Positions 34,724 through 46,566 of a stretch of 64,000 bases of DNA are shown here, one piece after another. Made by a program: the position numbers and the translations under genes. The notes below the pieces were generated by a model. It saw only the letters and a list, made by a program, of their open reading frames with translations, was not told where the DNA came from and searched no databases. Source of the DNA: Aquilaria yunnanensis (taxonomy: Eukaryota; Streptophyta; Magnoliopsida; Malvales; Thymelaeaceae); NCBI GenBank assembly GCA_039654915.1, contig CM077598.1, forward strand, positions 72,692,041 to 72,756,040. The letters run 5' to 3'. Each line of letters opens with the position of its first letter. Within the stretch, counting starts at the first letter, position 1.

Positions 34724-36390
34724 TTTGGCGCCGTCTGTGGGAACCCGCTCTGAGATTGCCGTCGTTGAAACTCGGCGTTCTAAGGACAAGGGACTCCCGA
34801 GGTCTCCATCCGCGCCTTAGACACAACCGGCTGCTGAGCAAACACTCCCAGGGACTTCTGCGTCCGAGGAAGACCGCCCTCTAGTAATCACTATGAGCTT
34901 TATGAGGGAGTTTTAGCGTTCGGTCGTGGCCGAAATGACACAGCAGATCGACCAAAGATGGTCACAGCAGACACAGGCCCAAAGGCCTCCCTCACCTGCA
35001 TGCCCTCGGGAGAAGAGTCAGAGGTCGACCCATCGCAATTCGGGAGGCGGAGATCCGCGCGAAGAATCATCCACAGAAAATACGCCCCTCGGGAAACAGC
35101 CTGTGGGGCAGAAGAGGTCTGAGCGACCGAAGGTCTTGCAGCAAAGAAGTTCATTGCCTGAGGCGAGGTCCCTGTCCCCTCAGCGCCGAACTCGCTCCCC
35201 GAAGAGGCGCCGGCAATCTCCCTTCCCTGAAGAAGGGCCTAGTGCCATAGTTCTCATGGAAAGAATACTAGCGCGGCTAGATAGGGTGGAGAAACAAATG
35301 GCCAGAAAACCCGTTTGGGCCAGACTTTCGGGAACATTCTGCGAAGACGACTCCCCATTCATTCAGGCCGTTGTTGAGGCAGCCATGCCAGGTGACTTCA
35401 GAGTACCTCGGTTGGAGATCTATGATGGCCGTACTGACCCACAGGCCCATCTGACGAAGTACAGACGCAGCATGATAATGCACGGTGCTGACGACGCTAC
35501 CATGTGCAAGTGCTTCGAAGTCACCCTCACAGGGCCAGCAACTGCATGGTACAATTCATTGCCTTCAGGGACCATCACTGAGTTCCAGGAGTTGTCCACG
35601 GCCTTCACGCAGCAATTCATTGGGAGTCGACCTACTGCGAAGATGTCTGTCCAGATGTTCGACATAGAGCAGAGGAACGGAGAAACCATCCGAGAATATG
35701 TTGAAAGATTCAACAGGGAAGCTCTGAGCGTCCCAGACTTTCGGCCCGAAATCCGCATTCTTGCCATGACACGGGGCCTTCGGTGAGACTCACAGCTATT
35801 CTACGAGTTCTCAAAGGACCCCCCGGAGACCATCGGAGAATTTTACCGAAGGGCAGAACAGCACATGACCGCCGAGGAACTAGGAATGGCTGGGCCGAAG
35901 TTCGATCACCACCCCGCCGAAGGGTCCAATCAACAAGCTCGGCATTCGACCGAACAGGCAGGACGACCTCGGAGGATGCGGGGAAGGAAACCCCAAAGTT
36001 TCACACCACTGAGCACTACACGGACCAACATCCTCATGGCGCTGGAAAGGCAAGGGACGCAGATTCGGCGGCCAAGGGCCATGACCGCCGATAATAAGAA
36101 GAATGCAAAGAAGTTCTGCCAATTTCATCGCGACCACGGTCATGACACCGAAGACTGCTTCCAGCTGAAGAAGTACATAGAGTCGCTGATAAAGCAGGGC
36201 CAACTTCGGAAATACCTGCGGATGCCATCCCCGAAAGGCAGAAAAGTGGAGGAAGAAAGGGCCGAAGATGAGGACTATGACTCAGACAGGCGGAGAAACC
36301 GAAGTCCAAAAAGGCGCCCTCCACCTCCGGCAGGGGTTATCCAAACAATCACCACGGGGCTCCCATCCTCGGAAAGAAAGCGGAAGGCCA
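34692..36390 (+). pseudogene. D1 gag
   Basis: The frame from 34692 (inside the LTR) reads across the primer site (HHLAPSVGTRSEI) and meets a TAG at 34818-34820. A later TAG at 34914-34916 replaces a CAG that C keeps. From 34917 the frame is open to a TGA at 35784-35786 (CGA in C), then continues in the same frame. Domains: a basic S/P-rich N-region; the Retrotrans_gag core MPGDFRVPRLEIYDG, ATAWYNSLPSG and IREYVERFNREALSV (about 35386-35730); and the knuckle [14 protein letters not shown] near 36115-36157. Gag and pol share one frame, typical of Tat elements. Confidence 0.88.
34724..34744 (+). other. Primer-binding site of D1
   Basis: TTTGGCGCCGTCTGTGGGAAC after the LTR; see the C copy for comparison. 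It is also read as codons of gag in the frame from 34692. Confidence 0.8.
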
Positions 36391-38519
36391 GAGAAATTGC
36401 AGTCATGGAATATCAAAATCCAGCAAAGAAGCTGGCCCGCAAAGATGGATCCACCGTCGTCTTTCCACACGACGATCCGTTGCTGATCATGGCGAGGATA
36501 GGGATCTGGGACGTCAAAAGGGTGCTACTTGATGACGGATCAAATGCGGACGTCCTATTCTCACACTTACTGCCGAGCTTGGGCATCTCCAGCAGCGAGC
36601 TTAAGCTAGTCACCTCGCCCACCTTCGGGGTTGGACCATCCGAACTACCCGTTCTCGGATGGATCGACCTCCCACTAATGATGAGAGGGACTTCGGTAGA
36701 TGGAGCAGCTGAGTTGTACGCCTCCATAATGGCGAGGTTCATCGTCATGGACGTCCCATCCTCGTACAACGCCATCCTTGGAAGGCAGACACAGGGAAAC
36801 CTGCACATTTGCCCTGATGTGAAGTACTTGACTGTCACATTTGCCACCAAGGATGGGGATGCAGAGGTCTTCATAGATCAAGCCGAGGTAACGAAGGTGT
36901 TTGTGAAAGCACGAAAAGCTCCGGCAAATATCCTCGCACAAACAATAGAGGCAAAAGCACCAGAGAAGGGCAAAGAAGGAGAACCCCCAAGAGCGGAAAC
37001 AGAAACAGTGGAACTTGTCCGAGGACAATCTACCCGAAAAGGGAAGAGCTTGCCCGAAGGTGAAAAGAAAAACCTTGTATCTTTTATACTGGGAAATAAA
37101 GATCTCTTTGCCTACTCGCCAAAAGACATGCCAGGGGTGCACCCTGGCATAATACAGCATAGCCTCAAAGTAAGCCCGGAAGCAAAGCCTGTCTGGCAAA
37201 AGAAGCGAAGCATCTCAGCCCATAAGAGCAACTTTGTGAAAACCGAAGTCCAACGCCTGTTGGAAGCAGAAGTCATCAGGGAGGTCAAATACCCCGAATG
37301 GTTAAGCAACGTGGTGATTGCCACAAAAGAAGGCAGCAGCAAACTTCGGATGTGCATCGACTTCAGAAACTTGAACGATGCTTGCTCGAAAGACTCATAC
37401 CTTCTTTCGCCAATAGACCAACTGGTAGACTCAACAGCCGAATACGGGCTCCTAAGTTTCCTAGACGCCTTCAGCGGCTACAATCAAATAAGGATGGACC
37501 CCGAAGATGAAGAAAAAACCGCCTTCATCACCGAGGGAGGAACATACTGCTATGTCAAGATGCCCTTCGGGCTAAAAAATGTAGGAGCCACCTACCAAAG
37601 GTTGATGAACAAGGTCTTTAAAGACCAAATGGGGAGAAACATGGAGGTGTATGTTGATGATATGATAGTCAAGAGCAAGCTGCCTAGCTATCACGTTGCA
37701 GATCTAGAAGAAACCTTCCAAAAGCTCAAAGCCTTCGGGATTCGTCTCAATCCTGAAAAATGCATGTTCGGGGTAACCTCGGGAAAATTCCTTGGGTACA
37801 TGGTATCCGAAAGAGGCATTTACGCTAACCCCGAGAAGATTAAGGCGCTGCTTGAGTTCCGAACTCCTGCCACAGTCAAAGACGTGCAGAGGCTCACCGG
37901 AAGAATAACCTCCCTGAGCAGATTCATTTCCAGGTACGGAGATAGGTGTCGACCTTTCTTCAAAGTCCTCACAAAGGCAGCAAAAATGGAAGGCGACCTC
38001 GGAAGGAATGATCACCCTTGGGACGAAGATTGCCAAAAGGCCTGGGAAGAACTCAAAGTCTACCTAGCCAACCTGCCAACTCTGCGACAACCTCGCGAGG
38101 GAGAACCCCTCGTATTATACCTCGCCGTCACGGAAAAAGCTGTGAGCTCGGTCCTCGTGAAAGAAGAAGGGCCAAAACAATGGCCGGTCTACTATGTAAG
38201 CAAATCCCTGCATGGCGCCGAAGTTAGGTACCCTCTGCTACAGAAAGCTATATACGCCTTGGTGCTTGCAGGGAGAAGGCTGCGACCATACTTTCAGGCT
38301 CACCCCATCATCGTCCGAAGTAGCCTGCCACTACGGGACATTATGAGGAAAGTGGATCATGCGGGAAGGCTCTCCAAGTGGTGTATAGAGCTTGGCGAAC
38401 ACGATATAACCTATGAACCTCGGAAGGCCATAAAAGCTCAAGCACTGGCAGAATTCATTGCCGAAATACCCACCACTGAGGACAGTCATACGGATCTGAA
38501 CGAAGGTGAGCCAGAATGA
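36391..38519 (+). pseudogene. D1 protease, reverse transcriptase and RNase H
   Basis: Part of an 884-codon open frame (35865-38519). The protease active site is VLLDDGSNADVLF (residues about 219-231), with NAILGRQTQGNLHI near residue 305. Reverse transcriptase: EVIREVKYPEWLSNVV, KLRMCIDFRNLND, FLDAFSGYNQIRMD, MPFGLKNVGATYQRL and active site YVDDM at residue 596. The first RNase H follows: YYVSKSLHGAEVRYPLLQKA (about residues 777-796). The frame ends at a TGA (38517-38519) where the sister copy D2 has TGG. This is the best preserved pol in the window. Confidence 0.93.
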
Positions 38520-40190
38520 ACCTTACATGTTGACGGAGCCTCGGGGTCCGAACACCAGGGAGCTGGGGTAATTATCTGAGGCCCCGAAGGCCTGGAAGTA
38601 ATGAAGGCTATCAAGTTTAGCTTCAACGTCACTAACAATGTGGCTGAGTATGAGGCCCTCATAGCGGGATTACGACTGGCCAGAAAAATTGGCGTGAGAA
38701 ACTTAAAGGCTCACAGCGATTCCCAGCTAGTAGTTCAGCAGACGGCAGCGGACTATGGGGCGAAGGACCCAACCTTGGCAAAATACCACGAGCTGGTAGC
38801 AAAACTCAATCAAGAGTTCGACGCCGTACGGATCGAAAACGTACCTCGGCGGAAAAACACCGAGGCAGACTGCTTGGCGAAGTCAAAAACCTACACCGAG
38901 GTGCTAGACCATCCGAGCATCTCAGTGCTGAGCATATCGACCTCGGGAAAAGGCTGGAGGGATCCAATAAAAAGGTACCTTGCGGAAAATGTGCTCCCCG
39001 AAGACCCCGGTGACGCTGCAAAACTGCGAAGGCGCTCCGGTCATTTCTTTCTGATCGGTGAAGAACTATACCGACAGGGATACGCGAATCCACTGCAAAG
39101 ATGTGTGAACGAAGAGGATACTGAAATAATCCTTGAAGAAGTCCACGAAGGCATGTGTGGTTCACACATTGGAACCGATGCCCTGGCGGCAGTGATACTT
39201 CGCCAAGGATACTTCTGGCCTACCCTGAGAAAGGACGCAAGGCAGTTCGTCCGAAAATGCGGTAGTTGCCAGAAACACGCGAACATCCAGAGGGCACCCT
39301 CGGAAATGGTAACTTCGGCTGACTATCCCTGGCCCTTCGCAGTCTGGGGTATAGACCTTATTGGGCCACTCCCCTCAGCGCCCGGAGGCGTTAAATTCTG
39401 CCTGGTAGCGGTAGACTATTTCTCCAAATGGGTCGAGGCAGAACCTCTAGCAACTATCTCGGCAAAAGAAGTTCAGAAGTTTGTATGGAAGAACATTGTA
39501 TGCAGATTCGGCATACCGAGGGTACTAGTGGCTGATAATGGATCCCAATTCATAGACAAAGGATTCCAGGAATTTATCAGCAACCTCGGAATAAAGATGC
39601 ACTTCGCCCTAGTTGCTCACCCCCAAAGCAACGGGCAGGTGGAAGTATCTAACAGGACCATAAAAGATGGCCTGAAGAAGAGACTGGGGGAAGCAAAAGG
39701 GAAATGGCCAGGAGAACTCCAAAGCGTGTTATGGAGTTACCGAACGACGCCCCGAAGAGCCACAGGGGAGACTCCCTTCTCACTCATCTTCGGAACGGAG
39801 GCCATCATCCCTATCGAGATAGTTAGACCATCAGTACGGGTGCAAGTATTTGATGAAGGTGGAAACGACCTCAGCCTAAGAACGAAGCTCGACCTCATCG
39901 GCAAACACAGAGAAATAGCTGAGCTGAGAAGAAAAGCTTTCCAGCAAATAGTGGCCGCGGCTATAAATTTACGAGCCAGGCCAAAAGAAATCAAAAAAGG
40001 GGACCTCATTCTCCGAAAGGCTGAGTTTGCACCCCGAAAGCCATCTCACGAGGTATTTCGCGCGAACTGGGAAGGACCTTATCTGGTTCTTGCCGAAGTA
40101 CGAAAAGGCGTGTACAAACTTGGCGACACCGAAGGCGTAGAATTGAAAAACACTTGGCACTCAGATGCCTTGAAGAAATTCTACGCTTAA
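38520..40190 (+). pseudogene. D1 second RNase H and integrase
   Basis: The same frame continues after the 38517 stop, with a second TGA near 38577-38579. It is then open for 529 codons (38601-40190). The archaeal-type RNase H shows VDGASGSEHQGAGVII, NNVAEYEALIAGLRLA and HSDSQLVVQQ. Integrase has a zinc motif (EGMCGSHIG ... CGSCQKH), and core acids in WGIDLIGPLP, VADNGSQF and NGQVEVSNR. The C-terminus is IKKGDLILRKAEF with NWEGPYLVLAEV. It ends with HSDALKKFYA and TAA. Confidence 0.93.
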
Positions 40191-40689
40191 GATGGAGCGG
40201 AAGGATTGTGTTGTGCAAAAAATATCCTGAGTACAGAATGTCCTTGAGAAAAAATTCTTAAGTGTACAAAATGGTGCAAGACAGAATTCCGCGAAGGTGT
40301 TCGCCCTAAAAAGCACAGATGTGATTTTCCGAAGTCCCTTGAGCCATCATGCTCGGGAAAAATGGAAAACAAAAATTTTGCGAAAGTACTCGCCGCAAAT
40401 AGCGCAGATGTGATTTTCCAAAGTCCCTTGAGCCATCATGCTCGGGAAAGTGGGAAACAAAAATCTTGCGAAAATACTTGTCGAAAAAAACGGATAATAA
40501 ATTTTGGTGATTGCAGGTTTCCCGAAGTCTCTTGAGCGAACTTGTTCGGGACAGTGGAAATGCAAAGTCTTGCAAAAGGACTTAGCCAAAATATATATTC
40601 ATTGAGAATGATCAGGCTTACAAAGAAGAAGTGCCCGAAGAAGGAACACAAAAACGAAGAGGAAAAAAGGAAAAGGCTCCTAAAACAGC
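40191..40689 (+). repeat. D1 3' spacer with diverged ~100-bp tandem units
   Basis: Non-coding spacer. The motif TCCCTTGAGCCATCATGCTC recurs near 40341 and 40424, with a diverged form near 40529 (TCTCTTGAGCGAACTTGTTC), giving a period close to 85-105 bp. Each unit also carries a GCGAAAGTACTCGCCG-like segment. The same motif series occurs in the D2 and C spacers. Confidence 0.8.
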
Positions 40690-41149
40690 CTAAGGGTTCT
40701 CGGCGTCCCGGGAGCCACCAGCCTCTGTGCCCTTTTCCACCACCTTCGGCGCCGGAATTGTGGAAGGCAGGTTCAGGTGCTCGATTTTGGACCAGGACCA
40801 CCGAGGCCCCTCGGGAATGTTAAGAGCTTCCAAAAAAGAGAGGTCCAGACCTGGGAACCTCTCAAGGACTTGGTGCCGAGCAAGGCAGAATCCGTCTTGG
40901 AGGCGACATTGGTCATTTGGTCGGATTTGTCCTTCTCAACCTCAAGGTCCTCGAGCTCGTCCTTCAAGTCTGCAACCTCCTTCTTCAGCGCCTTCACCCT
41001 CTTCTTCGCATCGGGCTCCTTCTTCAAAGACTGGACCTCGGCTTCGAGAGCCTTCTTCTCACTCACCAACGACCGAATGAGATTGTCATAATCTGACTTA
41101 TCTTTGAGAAGGTCTTGGTTGGCAGCAAGCATCCCTTTCACCTGATCGC
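40690..41149 (-). pseudogene. D1 remnant of the opposite-strand gene (last exon only)
   Basis: On the minus strand the coiled-coil part DKSDYDNLIRSLVSEKKALE and KALKKEVADLKDELEDLEVE is readable. A one-base indel then shifts the frame before the conserved QDGFCLARHQVL block. The stop corresponds to 40690-40692, as in the other copies. Everything upstream of 41149 is replaced by pol sequence of D2. Confidence 0.85.
41146..41149. other. Recombination junction D1/D2 (TCGC microhomology)
   Basis: To the left, the sequence matches the last exon of the opposite-strand gene (compare 48661-48721). To the right it matches the RNase H coding sequence from 38122 onward. The four bases TCGC are shared by both. 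Confidence 0.85.
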
Positions 41150-43214
41150 CGTCACGGAGAAAGCTGTAAGCTCGGTCCTCGTGAAAGAAGAAGGGCCAAA
41201 GCAATGGCCAGTCTATTACGTCAGCAAATCCCTGCATGGCGCCGAAGTCAGGTACCCTCTGCTTCAAAAAGCTATATACGCCTTGGTGATTGCAGGGAAA
41301 AGGCTGCGGCCATACTTTCAGGCTCACCCCATCATCGTCCGAAGTAGTCTACCACTACGGGATGTTATGAAGAAAGTTGATCATTCAGGAAGGCTCTCCA
41401 AATGGTGCATAGAGCTTGGCGAACACGAAATCATATATGAACCTCGGAAGGCCATAAAAGCTCAAGCACTGGCAGACTTTATCGCCGAAGTACCCACCAC
41501 TAAGGAAAGCCACATGGATCCGAACGGAGGTGAGCCAGAGTGGACCTTAGATGTTGACGGAGCCTCGGGATCCGAACACCAGGGAGCTGGAGTAATTATC
41601 AGAGGACCCGAAGGCCTAGAGGTAAAGAAGGCTATTAAGTTCAGCTTCAGCGTCACTAACAATGTGGCAGAGTATGAAGCCCTCATAGCGGGATTACGCT
41701 TGGCCAGAAGGATTGGCGTGACAAACTTAAAGGCTCACAGCGATTCCCAGCTGGTAGTTCGGCAGATGGCAGGAGATTATGGGGCGAAGGACCCAATCTT
41801 GGAAAAATACCACGAGCTGGTAGCAAAGCACATCCAAGAGTTTGACGCCGTACGGATCGAAAATGTACCTCGGCAGAATAACACAGAGGCAGATTGCTTG
41901 GCGAAATCAAAAACATACACCGAGGTGCTAGATCACCCGAGCATCTCAGTGCTGAGCATAGCGACCTCGGGAAAGGGATGGAAAGATCGCATAAAAAGAT
42001 ACCTCGCAGAAAATGTGCTCCCCGAAGACCCCGGCGATGCTGCAAAACTGCGAAGACGCTCAGGCCGATTCTTCCTAATTGGTGAAGAATTATACCAACA
42101 GGGATATGCAAACCCACTGCAAAGATGCGTGGATGAAGAGGATACTGAAATGGTCCTTGAAGAGGTACACGAAGGCATGTGTGGTTCACATATTGGAACT
42201 GATGCCCTTGCGGCGGTGATACTTCGCCAAGGATACTTCTGGCCTACCCTAAGAAAGGATGCAAGGCAGTTCGTCCAAAAAAGTGGTAGTTGCCAGAAAC
42301 ACGCGAACATCCAGAGGGCACCCTCGGAAATGGTATCCTCGGCTGACTATCCTTGGCCCTTCGCAGTCTGGGGCATAGACCTTATTGGGCCACTCCCCTC
42401 AGCGCCCGGAGGCGTGAAATTCTGCGTGGTAGCAGTAGACTATTTCTCCAAATGGGTCGAGGCAGAACCATTAGCAACTATCTCGGCAAAAGAAGTGCAA
42501 AAGTTTGTATGGAAGAATGTAGTATGCAGATTCGGCATACCGAGGGTACTAGTGGCTGATAATGGATCCCAATTCATAGACAAAGGATTCCAGGAATTTA
42601 TTAGCGACTTCGGAATAAAAATGCACTTCCCCTCAATAGCTCACCCCCAAAGCAACGGACAGGTGGAAGTATCTAATAGGACCATAAAAGATGGCCTGAA
42701 AAAGAGACTGGGGGAAGCAAAAGGGAAATGGCCAGGAGAACTCCAAAGCGTATTATGGAGTTACCGAACGACGCCCCGAAGAGCCACAGGGGAGACTCCC
42801 TTCTCACTCGTCTTCGGTACAAAGGCTATTATCCCAAGAGAGATAGTTCAACCTTCAGTACAGGTGCAAATATTTGATGAAGGTGGAAACGACCTCGGCC
42901 TAAGAACGAAGCTCGACCTCGTTGGCGAACACAGAGAAATAGCCGAGCTGAGGAGAAAAGCTTTTCAGCAAAGAGTGGCCGCGGCTATAAACTTACGGGC
43001 CAGGCCGAAAGAAATCAAGAAAGGAGACCTCGTTCTCAGAAAGGCTGACTTTGCACCCCAAAGGCCGTCCCACGGAGTACTTCGTGCGAACTGGGAAGGA
43101 CCATATGTGGTTCTTGCGGAAGTACGAAAAGGCGTGTACAAGCTTGGCAATGCCGAAGGCGTAGAATTGAAAAACACTTGGCACTCAGACGCCTTGAAAA
43201 AATTCTACGCCTAA
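41146..43214 (+). CDS. D2 RNase H, second RNase H and integrase (open, 5'-truncated)
   Basis: From the junction to 43214 the frame is fully open. It encodes the first RNase H from AVTEKAVSSVLVKEEGPKQW, the archaeal-type RNase H (LDVDGASGSEHQGAGVIIRG) and the complete integrase ending HSDALKKFYA. The apparent ATG at 41115 is read from the antisense sequence, so it is not a natural start. The integrase core acids are present (GIDLIGP, ADNGSQF, NGQVEVS). The first cysteine of the CxxC zinc pair is serine (KSGSCQKH, against KCGSCQKH in D1), which should impair zinc binding. Without reverse transcriptase the fragment cannot work alone. Confidence 0.9.
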
Positions 43215-43870
43215 GGTTGAGCGGAGGAATCGCGTTGTACGAAAAATATTCTAAGTACAGAATAGTCTTGAGAAAATTGTACAAAACAGAATTCCGCGAA
43301 GGTGCTCGCCACGATACAGCACAGATATGCCTTTCCGAAATCCCTTGAGCCATCACGCTCGGGAAAGATGGGAAACAAGAATATCGCAAAAGTACTCGCC
43401 GAAATAAGCGCAGAGACAGTTTTCCGAAGTCCCTTGAGCCGTCACGGTCGGGAAAAATGTAAAACAGAAAAAACTCTCGAAAGATTTCCTAAGTCTCTTG
43501 AGCAAACATGCTCGGGACAGGAGGAAAAGAAGGAAAATTTTGACTAAGTGTTTTCCAAAGTCCCTCGAGCAAACGTGTTCGAGACAAAATGGAAATACAA
43601 AACCTGCAAAAAGACTTAGTCAAATTTTACAGTCCTTCCAAAAAAGCCTTCAGAGCGAATAGGCTCGGCCAAGAGAAGGTAATAAAGTTTCTTTGATCGC
43701 AGGTTTTCCGAAGTCTCTTGAGCAAATGCATTCGGGGCAATGGAAATAAAGAAACTTGCGAAAAGACTTAGCCAAAAAGACTTCATTAAAGAGTAAGCTG
43801 CTTTACAATGAAGAAGTGCCCGAAGAAGGAACACAAAATTGAAGGGAAGGAAAAGGGGCCCTAAAATAAC
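43215..43870 (+). repeat. D2 3' spacer with extended tandem units
   Basis: Non-coding, longer than the D1 spacer. At least five diverged units carry the TTGAGC ... CTCGGGA motif at about 43342, 43432, 43497, 43567 and 43719, mostly 65-150 bp apart. No gene was recognised. Confidence 0.8.
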
Positions 43871-46307
43871 CTAAGGGTTCGCAGCGTCCCGAGAGCCACT
43901 TGCTTGCCCACCCTTTTCCACAACCTTCGGCGCTGGAATTGAAGAAGGAAGGTTCAAATGTTCGACCTTGGACCATTCCCACCGAGGTCCCTCAGGAATG
44001 TTTAGAGCCTCTAGAAAAGAGAGGTCCAGATCTGGGAACCTTTGGAGGACTTGGTGCCGAGCAATGCAGAAGCCGTCCTGAAAAGCGACCTTGGCCATTT
44101 GATCAGACTTGCTCTTGTCAAGCTCAAGGTCGTCAAGCTCGTCCTTCAGATCCGCGATTTCCTCCTCCAGCGCCTTTATCTGCTCCTTCCCCTTCGGATC
44201 CTTCTTCAAGGACTTGACCTCGGCTACAAGGATGTTTTTCTCAGTTGTCAGCGCCAGTATGAGCTTGTCAGAATCTGACTTATCCTGTAGGAGCTCCTCG
44301 TTGGCGGCCAGCATTCCATTTATCTGCTCGCCGAGGTCAGCAATCTTCTGGGAGGAATCCTTCTCAAGTTCTTCTTTCTCCTTCCGGAACTCCTCCTGAA
44401 GGGCGGCAACTTCTTCCTTCGCAGCATCTGACAGCTGCTGGTTCTTGGTGATCAATGCCAAGCGAGAGGCCTTCGCCTTCTCTACGGCCTATAAGGCTGA
44501 AGCTCGGAACTTCGCCTGCCTGGCCACCCGAACTCGGAGAAAGCCGGCGTATCCCAGCAGCTGCAAAAAGATGAACGCAAGGTCAGTAAGAGCCAGGCAC
44601 TTAGGAAAAATTGAAGGGAAAAAGGTGCGAAGAACATACCTGAGCAGCATGCTCGGTGACTTTGGCGGCAAAGGTGTCATCATCCGGATGGGCCGCCGCA
44701 ATAGCCTTGAAGGAGGCCTCTGTAAGCACCCCCTTCGAAATTTGCTTCGCCATTTCTGGACAATCCTCGGAGTACAAGTTCATGTCCTCCGTGAATGTCC
44801 AGAAAGGCTCTTTGGGAACCTTCCCTTGCGGGACTTTGGCGTCGCGAAGGGCCCGCGCCTTCGCGTGTTCTGCCGCCCAGTTCGGGGTAAGTAACTCCCC
44901 TGCACGGCGAAAACGAGAAGTGGGTCAGAGACAAAGGAAAATTTAGAAAAACAAAAAGAAGCATACTTGTCCTGAAAGAAACTAACCTGGAGGGACCTCG
45001 ACAACGACGTCCTCGGAGTCCTCAGCCTCCTCGGTCGAAATGCCCTTACCCTTCTGCCTGCGCCGCTCCTCGGCAGAAGGTGCCTCTACCACGACGTCCA
45101 GAAGGACTTGCGACGAGGTAGGACTTTGGGGAGAGGCGTCGATATGAGGGACGTCGGTGGCGGCAGGAACCTCGGCCGAAGGATCGGGCAGTGAAGCGAC
45201 AGCGGCCTCAGCATCCTTGCTTTCCTCCCCAATACTTTCCAAAGGGGAGGAAAGAACAGTCTTCTTCGCCCGTTTGGCCGAAGGACCCGCACCGACAGAC
45301 TTCCGCCTTCGGGAAGTTGCCTTCTTTGTCTGCTCCCCCTTCTCCACTTGGCCGGAGAAAAGGGACTTGTAATAGGCGGCAGTCCCGTCGCCCATCTCTA
45401 AAAAAGAAGAGAAATATCAGCGTAAGTCCGAGGAAAAAAACAGCAAGGGAGTAGAAGACAACTCACTTTCGACAAGCGTTTCGAAAGAAATTTCCTCCTT
45501 AAGAAGCTTGACCAACCAGGAATCCTTCCCGGCGATGGCAGGAGTTGGCATCTTGAGGTCAGTCTTGTGCTCCTTCACCACCTTTAGCACCCGAAGGACC
45601 TCTTCGGTCATCAACTTCCAGTTGATAGGGAAAGGGTAAAAGGCACGCGGAGCGACCTCGGGAGTCCAGTTAGAGACAGCCCGAATGCGGGCGTCGAAAT
45701 CCGTGAACACGGGAGCCAACTCTGGAGTCAGCAGCATCCTCGGATCAACGATGTCCACATCCAGTATTCCCTGAGCCCATTTGGTCGGGACGTACGACCA
45801 GGCCTCATCCATCTTCAGGAAGAAGAACTTCTATTGCCACCCCCGCCAGCTGTCCTTAGTGGCGAAGGTGAACATGAATTTTTTGCTCCCGGATCCCCGA
45901 GGTAGCATGAAATAGAAGCCACCCTTCGGGACCACAGAGAGCTTGTAGTACTGCATGAAGATTATAAAATGGGGTTCTATCCCGAACACGCCACACATGC
46001 AGAGGTAGGCGTTAAAATAGCAGAACGAGTTCGGGGGAAGCTGGTTCACAGCAATGCCATGAAATTGGCAGAACTCGCAAACCATCTTCGGGGGAGGATA
46101 GCGAAGACTGGCCTTCAGCTGGGCTCAGAAAATGGTAACCTCGTTTCTGTGGTTTGAAAAAGCATAATGGCTTGAACAAGGCAGCCTAGTAATGGCGTAA
46201 GAGGGAAGAAAGAACTTTTTCTTCCACCTCTCTAACTTTGCAGGGGTGGTGCAACAAGGATGGGCTAAAAGAGGCTGCCAGCTCTCAGGGATAGGCATTG
46301 TAGACAT
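43871..46307 (-). pseudogene. D2 opposite-strand spliced gene (Transposase_28-like plus coiled coil)
   Basis: Proposed exons on the minus strand: 46307-45467, 45397-44987, 44899-44640, 44560-43871, with GT-AG introns of 69, 87 and 79 nt. The exon lengths sum to a multiple of three (734 codons including stop). Exon 1 has PESWQPL, then MVCEFCQFHGIAVNQLPPNS and GGFYFMLPRGSGSKKFMFTF. Exon 2 is basic, then rich in A, E, P. Exon 3 has EPFWTFTEDMNLYSEDCPEM. Exon 4 is a coiled coil of about 130 residues, then DGFCIARHQVLQRFPDLDLS. Stops at 46125-46127 (TGA, CGA in the C copy) and 45831-45833 (TAG, CAG in the C copy) inactivate it. Its role is unknown. Confidence 0.78.
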
Positions 46308-46559
46308 GAAAACGAGTTTGGAAAAGACAAGAAAACAGTTTCCAGAAAAAACTCCAAAGAACAGAGAGATCAAAACACTCTGGAAAACAAAAACCCACCA
46401 AAAGATTTGCCAAAGTCTGAGGACGCCGTCGTGAAAGTTGGCTGGAAAAAGCTCTGATTAAGGCAGCTCCGCCACAGAAAGCAAGAAAGTGCAAGAACAG
46501 GGGCAAAGCAGAGAGAAGAGCAGAAGAAAAAGCAAAAGGAACTTATGATGGAACGAGCC

Positions 46560-46566
46560 ATTTATA
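46560..46566 (-). promoter_or_regulatory. TATA box of the D2 opposite-strand gene
   Basis: On the minus strand this reads TATAAAT in the context GGCCTATAAATGG, 253 nt before the ATG at 46307. The C copy has the same box in the same context at 50944-50950. The sequence between 46567 and 46990 holds no gene. Confidence 0.7.

Noticed and set aside
40330..43800. Regularly spaced TTGAGC...CTCGGG units considered as a CRISPR-like array.
   Set aside because: The repeats diverge from one another, spacing is uneven, spacers are related to each other, and the context is a plant retrotransposon.
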